Shown here piece by piece: positions 21,021 to 31,791 of a stretch of 64,000 nt of DNA. The notes under the pieces were generated by a model. That model was not told the DNA's origin. It saw nothing but the letters and a program-made list of their open reading frames with translations, and did no database searches. The stretch's first letter is position 1. Each line of letters starts with the position of its first letter. The position numbers were made by a program, and so were the translations under genes. The stretch is from Allium sativum. Its lineage: Eukaryota; Streptophyta; Magnoliopsida; Asparagales; Amaryllidaceae. The DNA lies in assembly GCA_030737875.1 (NCBI GenBank), contig CM060923.1:493670453-493734452 (forward strand). Direction: 5' to 3'.

Positions 21021-22309
21021 ATGTAGTGAATACGGATGACGAAAGTGACGAAAGAAGAAACGGCGGTGATTTTCTACGTATGAAGAGTTGAGACGTTTGG
21101 ATTAGCTAGCTGGTGAGAACTTCTCACCTTTTAAATTTTATTTTTCTAGTTATATTATAATATATGTTAGGATGCAGACGGTGTTTAGTAGCACCCGACA
21201 CCTGCAATCCACAGACCATGGATGGCTTGTTTGTTTGATTGATGTGCTATGGAAATTATTTGAGATGTTGATGTGAAATAGATAATAAAATATATTCATA
21301 GGATGAATAAAATAATTTGATCGTTAAAAATATAATTTTTTACGTGAATGTGAATAAATAAATATTCATTTACAAACCGGACGGTTTGTTTATGTACACC
21401 TATTTGAATGACATTGATTGGGACGATAAATTTTACACATCGCCCACCTGCACAAATAAAATCTGTGTTTGATTGTTTGAAACCCCACACGGGTATTGGG
21501 ATAAAATACAGCATACACTAATCCCAATAATTAGTTGTATGTCGATCGATTGATTGACAGGCTGTTATAAGCGTTAGATATCTATATTTGATGCTTATAC
21601 AGTGTAGTGCACTTTGGATGATGGTTGATTATTTATCATTGCTATTATATACATGTGTTGTATGGAATCCATATAATTAACTTTATATGGTAATTGATTG
21701 GGCCTCATTCCAATTTAGGAAATAAAGAATATTATAAAATAAAGGTTCATGTGTTGACCCTACTCATCCATTGAGATTAGTCATGTGTTGAACGAAATAT
21801 TTTAACAATAAAATTTACATCTTTATCATTATAAAATAAAGGTTCACGTGTTGACAGTACTCATCCGTTGAGATTAGTCATGTGTTGAACGAAATATTTA
21901 AACAATAAAATTTGCATCTTTATCACATATAAAATTAGAAACTAACTGAAAAATAGATAAGATGAGTGGTCTCCTGGATATTGATATGATGTTGGTTTCG
22001 GCCTCCGGGGTTAATATTCAGGGAATCGTTCTCTTACTAATTTACGGTTGGAGTCTGATTTGAAATCAAACGATAGATAGCATAATTTTTATAAAATATA
22101 TTAAATAACAAAAATAGTCAGACGTGGGCAGTACTCATTCGTTGAGATTAGTCATGTGTTGACAAAAATATATGTTCATGTATTGAATTGGATAAATATT
22201 CATTTGTTGAATAGAATAACGGAATTTTTGAAATATATAAAGCCGTGTTGATTAGAGATGCGCTATATTGACGCGAACGATATTTATATCGATTATATTC
22301 GTTTTTAGA

Positions 22310-22625
22310 ATTGAATTGAATAGAAAACGAATTTGAATTGAATTGAATAGAAAAAGAATTCAAATTGAATCGAATAGAAAACGAATTTGAATTGAATTGA
22401 ATAGAAAACGAATTCGAATTGAATCGAATAGAAAACGAATTAGAATTGAATCGAATAGAAAACGAATTTGAATTGAATCGAATAGAAAACGAATTCGAAT
22501 TGAATTGAATAGAAAATGAATTTGAATTGAATCGAATAGGAAACGAATTTGAATTGAATTGAACAGAAAACGAATTTGAATTGAATTGAATAGAAAACGA
22601 ATTCGAATAGAAAACGAATTTGAAA
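22310..22625 (+). repeat. 27-bp tandem satellite in element C 5' LTR
   Basis: About eleven units at 27-base spacing carry AGAAAACGAATT and GAATTGAAT words. Because 27 is divisible by 3 and stop codons are rare in the unit, long ORFs of 9-residue repeats (185 and 106 codons, minus strand) appear. They have no other protein-like feature and are not called as genes. Confidence 0.88.
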
Positions 22626-24114
22626 TAGAATTGAAATCGATTTGAATTTGAAATGAATGTTGAAATTGTTTTTGAAACAAATTTGAAACGATTTATAAAA
22701 TTCAATTAAAAAGGGGAAATCGAAGAAATATATATTATATATATAATATAATGGCCTGAATAGAATGCGTCGCGCCGCGGCAGTTCGTGAATTTCGACCG
22801 TTGATTTCGAACGGACATTACGGGAGATCCGACCGTCGGATTCTCCTAAAACCGGAACCGTTGGGTTCGCATCGAAAAGAGCTTTCTAACAAATATTAGA
22901 AATTTGAAATCTAACGGTTGGATTTGGAGATACGTCCAAATCAAATTTGGAAAAGGTCGCTGTAAGCGCAGTTCGATGGTCGTTGATGGAAATCGACTGT
23001 ACGGGCCTTGATAAAATTATTAAAAATAGTAATAATTTGTGTAAAATCGTAAGAGAGGATTTGGGAAAAATTGGGATGAAAAACTCCATGTTTGAAAAGA
23101 TAAAAATAGATTTTTATCGAAATGAACTGATTTTGAACTAAAATTAAAACCCATTTATATTTAAAATAAATAAATTGGATTTGAAATGGGTTTTAAATAG
23201 AATTGATTTATGGGTTTATCGTGAAGGGTGTTTTAAATAACACTTATTCTTTAACCCGATAATAAATAGAATGTGATTTGGGTTTATCGTGAACTGTGTT
23301 TTAAATGACATTAGTTCTTTAACCCAGTAAAAGGAGTTTTAATGAATCCGCAATTAGATTGAAATGTGAATTGATAATTTAAATTATCAAATTTAGAAAG
23401 TGAGCGAGAATGGAATATCACCAGTTTTGCTCCAAAGCGATAGTTAAATCTTTAATTCGATTTGAACGTGAAATGTTAATTAATTTTACCGATAACACCG
23501 TGGTGTTAGATATGGAGTATTACCAGTTTTGTTTCATGGGATGAATAAGTTGGGATTGGGAAATAAAATAAATAATTATTTCGGTGTGGTTCGCTAATCC
23601 CGACTAGTTTGGAAAACCATAATTTGGTTTGAAATGACATCCAAAGGAAGATTAAAGAATAAATTTAAATAATTTATCTTTGATAAAATTTATGGGAACC
23701 TTTCCCTAAGAATGTGAAATTTAGAAACCAGCTGTAGGTTAGTTAAGAAGAATGGTTTCCTGGGTATTGATCTGATGTTGGTTTCGGCATTCGGGGTTAA
23801 TATTTAGGGAATTGCTCTCTTACTGATTTACGGTTAGTGACTAATGAATTGGAATGAGGCGTATGTTGTGTTTGTGTAACATTTGTTTTTAATATACGCG
23901 GGTGGTTCGGAAATGTCGGGTTTATACCCATTCTAAATAATCGATTCGACGATAAGTCGAAGATGAAGACGGTGGTTGAAGACCGAAGTCTTCACATCGT
24001 TTGGGTGATTACTGATGATCTTGATTGGGCTGTACACCCAAGATCAGGGAATAAGTTGGTGGTCGCCTAGACGTACTTGGAGATCGATGGATATACGAGG
24101 AAAGTGCCTCCGGT

Positions 24115-24135
24115 TTCGTTCAGACCCAGAACGAA
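24115..24135 (+). ncRNA. Conserved TTCGTTC / GAACGAA hairpin (element C)
   Basis: Seven perfect pairs enclose the loop AGACCCA. The stem is identical in B and A, and the loop ends in CCCA in all elements. Confidence 0.5.
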
Positions 24136-25512
24136 CTTGTAAATGGACTGTGTGTCTGACATTGGATTTTATTCTATGTTGATTGATCTCCGTTAAATGT
24201 ACATCTGTTTGGCGGCGGAGAATTTATTCTCTTGCTTAACACCCTTCTCTGAGATGTACGAGCTCAGAGGTTGTATATCGATGGACATCAGTCGCATGGC
24301 ATGAATTGCCTGTGTGGCACGCCTAAGTGGCAATTGATCAAGGCTTCTGTTGAAAAGCAAAGTCTTGTGGTTGATGATCAAAGCACGGCCTACGTGGCAT
24401 AGCTTTGTGTATAGCATGGATTCGCGAGCCTCACACCTCAGTATGAGTCAAAAACGGGATACGGACCATTGGGAGAACACGACGTTTCTTTCTAGCTTTG
24501 GTGGTGTCAGTAACTTACCAGCCCTGACATTTATATACTTTTCACCTATGTAGTTGTTGGATGTGAGGCGCCTCGATTATAGGTCTGTAAGGACCGGGAA
24601 ACGTGTGTTCAGGAATAACTAATCCTCAAACGTAAGAGAGGACCGGCCCAGCCGATTCTAGGGGTTACCCAGAGTGTGTAGTCCCGAGGCATTTGCTAGA
24701 GGGTCTCGAAGCGGAGAGGAGCTTGCCACTTGCCTCGACTCATGACGGAAATCCAATTTCCAATACGTGTATTTCGGCTTTATTTGTAGAGCCTAGTATG
24801 GCGACATAGTAGCATGGGATGCTATGCCGTCTATGATTGATATTTATGAATGAAATTGTTTTGACACTATACACTTACTATAGTATCAAATGATTTGTTT
24901 TTAAACGTACCAAGCATGTTCGGCTGTTATAAGGTTAAACCCTATCCTCCGGCTTGCGTTGCATTGTGTGATGGGACCTGGGTCTTATAATAGCTTCATT
25001 TTTCAAAAAAGCATTGCGTTGTCTTTTCTATGCACTGGTATTCTTAGGAGGAAACCCGTTCCGTGTTATACGGCGTGTCCCTTGAATTACTCTCTTTTAA
25101 AGTAAAGTTTTAAATAAATGTTTTAGTTCTCACACCAGTCACATGACTGACCTGGAGTTTATTGTTTTAACCCAAACTCTGGGTGCCCCTATTTTTTTCA
25201 CGGGCAGCTAGTAGTTTTGGTTTTGCAGTTTTATATTCACAGGATCCTGATTTACAGCTAGAACGATGCTCGGAAAGCTCTGTATCCGTGTATTACTTTC
25301 AATTGTGTTTTCTATTGTTTTTCCGCTGCTATGTAATTTATTGTAATATCTGATATTTATCGAATGTATAGTATTCATTTATACTCTGTATATTCTTGTA
25401 TCTGATGGAATTGTTGTAATAGCAATGAAATGTTCTTCCGTCTGCGTTCATTTGTGTGTTGTTCTCAAAGTATCCGCTCTTCCCTTCACGGGGAAGTAAC
25501 GGGTCCTCACAG

Positions 25513-25524
25513 TGGTATCAGAGC
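25513..25524 (+). other. Element C primer-binding site
   Basis: TGGTATCAGAGC lies one base after the LTR end and is of the initiator tRNA-Met type. Confidence 0.92.
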
Positions 25525-25584
25525 TTTGGTTTACAGAGCTCGAGAACAAGACACATTAGAACCATACGAAAGAATTCATCAGAT

Positions 25585-25643
25585 ATTGGATTATTAATAT
25601 CCAATTAGAATGACTCGTTAGAGATAGGATCAGTAGTATCCTA
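25585..25643 (+). ncRNA. Twin leader hairpins of element C
   Basis: ATTGGAT / ATCCAAT encloses TATTAAT at 25585-25605. TAGGAT / ATCCTA encloses CAGTAGT at 25625-25643. Both are perfect stems at the same place as those in B. Confidence 0.5.
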
Positions 25644-26150
25644 GAACGAGTGTGAAGAGTATATTTTTTAAATGAAAACAATATTGTTTTGGAAATTTAA
25701 ACCATTTTATACGTATTTGAATATTTATTTATTTTGAATTTGGACAATCCGATATATAAAGATTTTGCATATACGCGTCATGAACGTATATTCGAAGTTT
25801 TAATATACCGGATAGATATAGAACCGCACTCTAGTAGCCCGGAGATGTTCTGATGGTGGTTCGAAACATCATCAGCATTTATTTTCAAGTGACGAAGGTG
25901 TGGTTTCTATATATTTCCATTAGACTGGTGTGAGAACCAAAACTTATATAGATAGATTTATTGTGTGATTTGGCATCAAAAACATGATTTTCTGTATATG
26001 TATCAAATTATGAATTTGAAACATTAATCCACTAATTGATTGATGTTTGTGTTGTTTGTTTGATAATTTTGAACCATTACGCCTAATTGCACCAAATATT
26101 GAACTATATTGAAAATTGGTCGCATTTGCATGCATATAAATGTACTTACA

Positions 26151-26390
26151 TTGAACAGGTCATAGCAAGAAGGCTAGAGCAGAGAATAAAATTTGTTTGC
26201 CCGACAAATAGGTACATGTTTATTATAATTTACTGTTTTGTTTGGGTGATGATGATTTTATGAGCCTATTGGCTAGCCGCTTGGCTTTTTCTTTTTCTTT
26301 TTGAGATCAGAAGGCCTGTATGGCAATTTCGGGATTTTCCCGGTGCTCCCGGTGCAAGGGAGGTTATGGCGAAATTTTTCGAAAATTTAG
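26151..26390 (+). other. Conserved 200-bp module (internal location in element C)
   Basis: It starts at TTGAACAGGTCATAGCAAG, passes through GCCGCTTGGCTTTTTC and ends near GGTTATGGCGAAA. It is homologous to LTR-borne copies in A (5202-5380) and E (about 51795-52020). Upstream, ATTGAACAGGT resembles a 3' splice acceptor followed by exon sequence, but this is only a resemblance. Confidence 0.6.
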
Positions 26391-26534
26391 GGTGTTAGCC
26401 AATTTTTTGAAAAATTTGAAAAGTTCTTAGAAACTGAAAAGTTGAAGAACTTAAGCCGTAATCAAAATACTGGAAGTTGAGTTGATTAGTTAAACAACTT
26501 TCGGCTTCGTTCCTTTTCGGGGACGAAAAGTTTT

Positions 26535-26546
26535 AAGTGGGGGAGA
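26535..26546 (+). other. Element C polypurine tract
   Basis: AAGTGGGGGAGA lies directly before the 3' LTR start at 26548. Confidence 0.88.
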
Positions 26547-26547
26547 T

Positions 26548-28325
26548 TGTAATAACCCGGAAATGCGAGCCAGTTTAAAATTTTTATTTTGGCAATTTTA
26601 GCGAATTTTGAACATTTAAAATAGGTTATTTTAAATAATATCGACGAGAAATTTATTTTGAATATAATTCGAACGTATATATTATATAGATCGTCGTTAG
26701 AATATAAATATTTATTTTAAATTATAAAAGGAATTGAAATTGACCCTGCATTTCGATAATTCGATTTCAAACTTCAATTGAACGTACCGGGTGCAAAATA
26801 AACCGGATTTTAGTGAAACCAAAAATATTTGAATCTAATTGTGAATATCTTTCCAACGAATCTGAAAAATCAAAATTTCATAGCGGGGATCAAAAGATAT
26901 GTCCAGTTGAAAATTCTGAATAGTCGCTATGGAATTCAGGCCCTTAAAAATGAAAATTTTGCAAACGACCTCGGAATTCGAAGAAACCACTTTTGTTGGG
27001 TCCGTGATGTCAAATTATTGCTAGATACCAAATTTCATATTTTTTTCGAATCAATATGTGAGCGTGGTAAAGGAAAACGCGTTTGACCAGTTTCAGTTGA
27101 TTTTAATCGACTGGAAAATGGCCATTTTTCCAACGGTCTCAGAATTCGACGAAACTAGTTTTGTTAGGACCATATCGTCAATACGAAGCTAGAAAATATT
27201 TTTTTGGAATTTTTCGAGCTAGTATGTGGGCCCGGTAAATTGAAATGCGCGTTCAAATTTAATATACATAAAGTTATATGTTGATTTTGACGAAAACTGA
27301 TCGAATCGATCGAATTGGCCTACGATACATATCCCATTGTGTTCGGAATGGGGGGTAATTAGCTAGGGATGACAGTCGTCGGGCCTCGTTTTGTGTTCGA
27401 ATTAAAAGTCAACCTTCATGGATTTAAAAAAAATTAAAAATAAATAAAATAATAAAAACATTTAGACCCCCCCCCCCCCTCTTCTAATTCTCTTCACCGT
27501 TCAGAAAGAGAGAAAAACCCTACGACCTAAATCGATGGAGGCTGGCCCATCGCCGCCGTAACCAGGCATGGCGCCCACCTTCGCCGAGCTCCGGCGATCG
27601 CCCCCTCCACCTTTCCTCCTTCCTCCCTCCATCGATCACACCCCGCCTCGTCGAAGCCTGCTTTGCGACCCCCGAGACCCCCTGAAGCGAACGCCTCCGC
27701 CACTCCATCGCCCCCCTGCCTGAGGACCCCAACGCGACCCCCTGCTGCCCCTCCTCCTCATTCTCCCTCAAAACCGCCCTTCTCCTAAGCCTCCTTCTCA
27801 TTTTCTACTTCAGAGTCGCGCGAGAACCCTGAAGCCATCAGAAATCGCCAAACCTCACCTCCGATGCAGCGCACCGTAGCCCCCTCAACTAATTTGAAAT
27901 GTAAGTTTTATTCATTTAAATTTACTTAAATAAATCAGTTTTAAAAAGGTAATTAGCACAAATATAAATTACATTGATTTAAAAATATATAGTTAGAAAT
28001 ATATATAAATTTTATATATTTGCAGTAAGATAAAAATGTAGTCTTTTATAATATAAACATCGCCAAAAAGATCAGATTTTTAGAAGCGAAAAGATTATAT
28101 TTTTAAATAAGAAAAGATGATATTTTTAAAAGGTAAAAAGTTTATATTTTTAAAAATATAAAAATAGATTTTAAATTTTTTTATAGAAAAGATCGAATTT
28201 TTCTTTATATAAATAACGTGTAAAGGTCAGATTTTTCTTTAGGGAAATAAAGTAAAAATTCGATTTTTATATATTGAATAGCAAAGTAAAAATTTGATTT
28301 TTAAATATTGAATAGCGAAGTAAAA
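26548..28325 (+). repeat. Element C 3' LTR, part left of element D
   Basis: It copies 19017 onward through the U3, the C/T-rich leader (about 27465-27900, with a long C run) and the first two units of the 34-bp satellite. It is cut by element D at 28325. The 93-codon minus-strand ORF over the leader is a composition artefact. Confidence 0.92.
28321..28325. repeat. Element D left target-site duplication TAAAA
   Basis: TAAAA precedes TGTAACACC and is identical to 39403-39407. Joining the flanks restores a regular 34-bp satellite unit. Confidence 0.92.
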
Positions 28326-29989
28326 TGTAACACCCCACCTCCACTAGGATCACTCCTTAGAATGTACTAGCTTTGGAGGGGCGTTATTGTGAAGGTAAAC
28401 ATGCACAGAGATATCGCAAGACAGAGTATATAAAAATAAATATAAGTAAAGCAGCGGTAGCAGATAAAAACCCATCCTCATCATCTCAGAAAACCAACAT
28501 AGTCAAGTACATAATATCAAAATGTCATGATCCAAAATACAACTCCAGTCTAGATACGTGATAACAAAATACATGGTAAAACATCAGTGCTAATCCCCAG
28601 AAATAAAAGATAAGCCACAGCTAGCTCAGATCCATACATGAGCTATCCAACAAGCAAGTCAAAGATCCACTAAGCAGATGTAGCCCCTCCCTGAGAACCT
28701 GGGGGGGGGGGGGGGAAACGGAAGAAAAGAAGTGAAAGAAAACAGGTCAGTCAAAAAGACTGGTAAGCCCTACTACGATCAATCTATAAACTAATAAAGT
28801 TAACAGTATGATGGAAACTGAGATAAACATGCTGGCAATAGATAAAGGTGACATCACATGGACGAGATTAAACTTTACACCACAGTGTACTAGCAAACCC
28901 ACAAAACAGATCTTGACCCCTTAGCCCAAACTTTGGCCCAATAACATGAAGTGACCTTAGTATAAGGCCCAACCCAACGGTCTAGTCGATCGGCTCCCTA
29001 TAAACCTAACACGTCCCACATGGATGTAGTCAGACTGTGCTGGGTCCACCTTCGGGTGTATCAAGCCCTAAGGTGTCAACCCCAGACACCTAAGCAATAA
29101 TGCACAGTCTAAGCCTACTGGTACCCGTGCCTCGAGTTTGTCCAACATCGGACTACGTGCACGTCCGTAGCCCGCCGGACCCGCACCGCTGTACCACTCA
29201 GCCGTCGCTTTGGTCGCTTACATCAGTCCAGTAATCGTGCCCCGCCCTAACCTAGCTGTAGGGTTGTAGTGATACCAAACTGGGATTACTGCTGGAACAG
29301 ACCACGTTGCTAGGGTTTCTAAGAGGGTTAAATGTGGTTTTAACCCCTCACTAATCCCGGATTAGATTAGCTAAGTGTAGCCACTTATCCCCATCTAATC
29401 CTCGCATCCCCATTATTGGTTAAGTATTAGTGGGCCATGACTTAACCCTAATCATGAGGCATTAATTACTTAACGCACCCAACCTCTCACATTAGACATC
29501 CGTGGTTACCTGGGAAGATTTACACCACGTCTAGGTCTAACCTCGGGTCTTATGGTGCAACATGACCAACTACTCACATTAGACCCCACGTTGTGGTTAC
29601 CTGGGAAGATTTACACCACAACTAGGTCTAACCTCGAGTTGGCCATATCATGTTATCTAATGTCATGTCCACTTCAAAACATATTTACAAGTTAACATAT
29701 ACTTGGGTAGACCTAACTTAATAGGTAAATTCCCAAGGGGTAGACCTAACTTAATAGGTAAATTCCCAATCTTTTAGTTTCATGTATTTTTAAGTTTACC
29801 CAAACCCTCCCAACGTCATTATCTCGCTTACATATTCGTCATAACGTATAAGGGTATAAAAGGTAACTTGGCATAACATACATGGTGAACTTCACATGTC
29901 ATAATAAACATGCATACATGTTAAACTTGAAAATCATGTCATGGTGAATTCGCATAAACATGCATAGCTTATTAAATATGCATAACATG

Positions 29990-30350
29990 GTAAGGTGAAC
30001 ATGCATAATCCATTAAACTTGCATAACATGGTAAGATGAGCTTGCATAAGCATGCATAATCCATTAAACTTGCATAACATGGTAAGGTGAACATGCATAA
30101 TCCATTAAACTTGCATAACATGGTAAGGTGATCTTGCATAAACATGCATAACCCATGAAACATGTAGAACATGACATAATAAGCTCGCATAAGCATGCAT
30201 AACTTGTGAAACATGTAAAACATGGCATAGAAATCTCGCATATGCATGCATAACTTATGAATCACATAAAACATGACATAGTGAGTTCGCATAAGCATGC
30301 ATAACTTATGAATCATATAAAACATGACATAGTGAGTTCGCATAAGCATG
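29990..30350 (-). repeat. CATGCATAA-type array in element D 3' LTR
   Basis: Degenerate units of about 40-50 bp repeat the words CATGCATAA, CCATTAAAC and TTGCATAACATGG. The other LTR carries the same array at about 38147-38507. A 125-codon minus-strand ORF follows the repeats and is judged incidental. Confidence 0.75.
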
Positions 30351-30902
30351 CATAATCAACTAAACTCACATAAATCTCAACTTTCACCAAACATTAACTT
30401 TAAAGTTTGTAAAGTGAAGGTAAGAGGGCTTACAAATATAAACAAGCCACAAATCCACCAAATAAGATGAAGAAGCCCTTTTAAAAACCAAAACAAAGCC
30501 TCAAATAAGAAAACCCTTTTGCAAAATCCCAAAAACACAAACTTTAGCAAATCAAACTTGCATCTTAATGAAGTATGCAAGTTATTAAGCATTCATACAG
30601 CATAGAAAAGGTTGTATGATCATCATATCATCATAGGATTAAACTTTGAGGAAGGTGGAGGCTAGGTTTTAGGTGGAGGCCATTTGAGGATTCAAATTGA
30701 CATAGTTTAGTTGCAAGATTGATTAATGAGGCTTTAGGGTAGGATTAGGGGTATATTTATAGAGAATTAGAGTGTTTTAGGCCCTAGGATTAACCCTAGA
30801 TTAGGTTTGGCCCGTCAGATCTCAGAATTCTCCAGAACCAAGCCACATGACCCAACCCAAATCAGAAATGGTGCACCAGGCTGAACTGCCTGGGCACCCC
30901 CT

Positions 30903-30964
30903 GTCGACAGGGCTGTCGACAGGGCAGTCGACACCCTGGGTGCCCTGTCGACATGCCTGTCGAC
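30903..30964. repeat. Cluster of five GTCGAC palindromes (3' LTR copy)
   Basis: GTCGAC occurs at 30903, 30915, 30927, 30947 and 30959, mostly as TGTCGACA. In element orientation it lies about 140-210 bases upstream of the TATA box, so it could be a U3 regulatory cluster. Confidence 0.5.
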
Positions 30965-31245
30965 ATGGGCCCCCTGGCGGGAATTTTCCCGCCTAACCCT
31001 GATTAGCCCTAATCCTTGATTTTAATTTGAAATTTAAATCTGTCTTTAGCATAGAAATTTCTGAAAACTTCAATGGGCCTTAACTGGGTCATACGGACTC
31101 CGATTTTCGAAAACTCGGACTCTATTTCGCGTATTTTTCCGAGACGATCGCAATGGCATAGCCCGTTTCCCCTGATTCTGATATTTGAATTAAATTCTGC
31201 CTCGATTTATTTTATAACAGTTTATTGAAAATACGGGTTGTTATA

Positions 31246-31258
31246 TTCTCCCCTCCTT
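31246..31258 (-). other. Element D polypurine tract
   Basis: On the minus strand a run of AAGGAGGGGAGAA abuts the 3' LTR. The TTTCGGGGACGAAAT context beside it is typical of plant gypsy elements. Confidence 0.88.
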
Positions 31259-31791
31259 AAAGGATTTCGTCCCCGAAATCTTTAAGTTAGGAAGAACATA
31301 TCCTACCATCCAACATCCATCTACTCAAAACATCATCCACGAGCAACCATTGTCCTTAAAGGATTCTAAATGCTGTATGAACATATGCAAAAGTGTGTGT
31401 ATATGTACCTATCTAATGTAATGATCAATGCAAAATATGTTAGTGAAATGTATCCATATGTATGCAAATCCCTACCATAACGTATAATATCTATATGCGT
31501 GCTCAATCATACATCCATATGCAACATCCATGTGATTGCATACAAATTTCATCCAAGAATAAGCATAAACACTCATGCACATGCAATATGAGGAGTGTGT
31601 GAGCCGATCTAGTGCCTAATGTGTATCATGCATCCACGAGTGACCACTTGCAAACACTTGCAACCACTTGCAACCATCAACCATAACATGCTTCAAACAC
31701 ATGTTTCATCCAAAGGGTTTCTACCTAAGGTTCTCATGACAAGCTTAGCACGATAACTAGATAAATATGGATTAGCAAAGAGAAAGATATA
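31259..31791 (-). other. Element D 3' untranslated region
   Basis: About 530 bp lie between the gag-pol stop and the polypurine tract. They are AT-rich with short CATATG and CAACCACTTGCAA-like repeats and no ORF worth calling. Confidence 0.7.

Larger units (their letters stand above)
19017..25511 (+). repeat. Element C 5' LTR (6495 bp)
   Basis: Landmarks are: U3 tandem duplication (19421-19587 and 19588 to about 19740); inverted repeats at 19803-19822 and 19837-19849; TATAAAC at 19917; C/T-rich leader to about 20367; GTAAGT donor at 20368; a 34-bp satellite (20730-21020); a GGTGAG / CTCACC hairpin (21112-21128); CATGTGTTGA words (about 21750-22180); a 27-bp satellite (about 22310-22620); the TTCGTTC hairpin (24115); the CAGTC hairpin (25136); and the end at 25511. 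Confidence 0.93.
25512..26547 (+). mobile_element. Element C internal body, non-coding
   Basis: The 1036-bp body is homologous to that of B. It contains the primer site (25513-25524), twin hairpins (25585-25605 and 25625-25643), the conserved module (about 26151-26390) and the polypurine tract (26535-26546). No retroelement protein motif is visible in any frame. Confidence 0.88.
28326..31245 (-). repeat. Element D 3' LTR (2920 bp)
   Basis: This is the copy of 36465-39402 lying downstream of pol in element orientation. It lacks a 21-base stretch present in the other LTR near 37150 and has a longer G run near 28702. It contains a CATGCATAA-rich array (about 29990-30350), a TATAAATA box on the minus strand (30754-30761) and five GTCGAC palindromes (30903-30964). 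The small ORFs within it are not supported as genes. Confidence 0.93.

Noticed and set aside
22148..22705. 185-codon minus-strand ORF with F/S/N-rich 9-residue repeats, plus its shorter frame-shifted twin
   Set aside because: It follows a 27-bp satellite inside the LTR of C. Two frames are open at once, there is no domain, and the 3' LTR copy has a different length.
28373..28561. 62-codon plus-strand ORF present in both LTRs of D
   Set aside because: It lies antisense to the element, is short, and is identical only because the LTRs are nearly identical.
29972..30349. 125-codon minus-strand ORF in the LTR of D, also at 38129-38506
   Set aside because: It follows the CATGCATAA array and has no domain. 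Its identity between LTRs is explained by the recent age of D.
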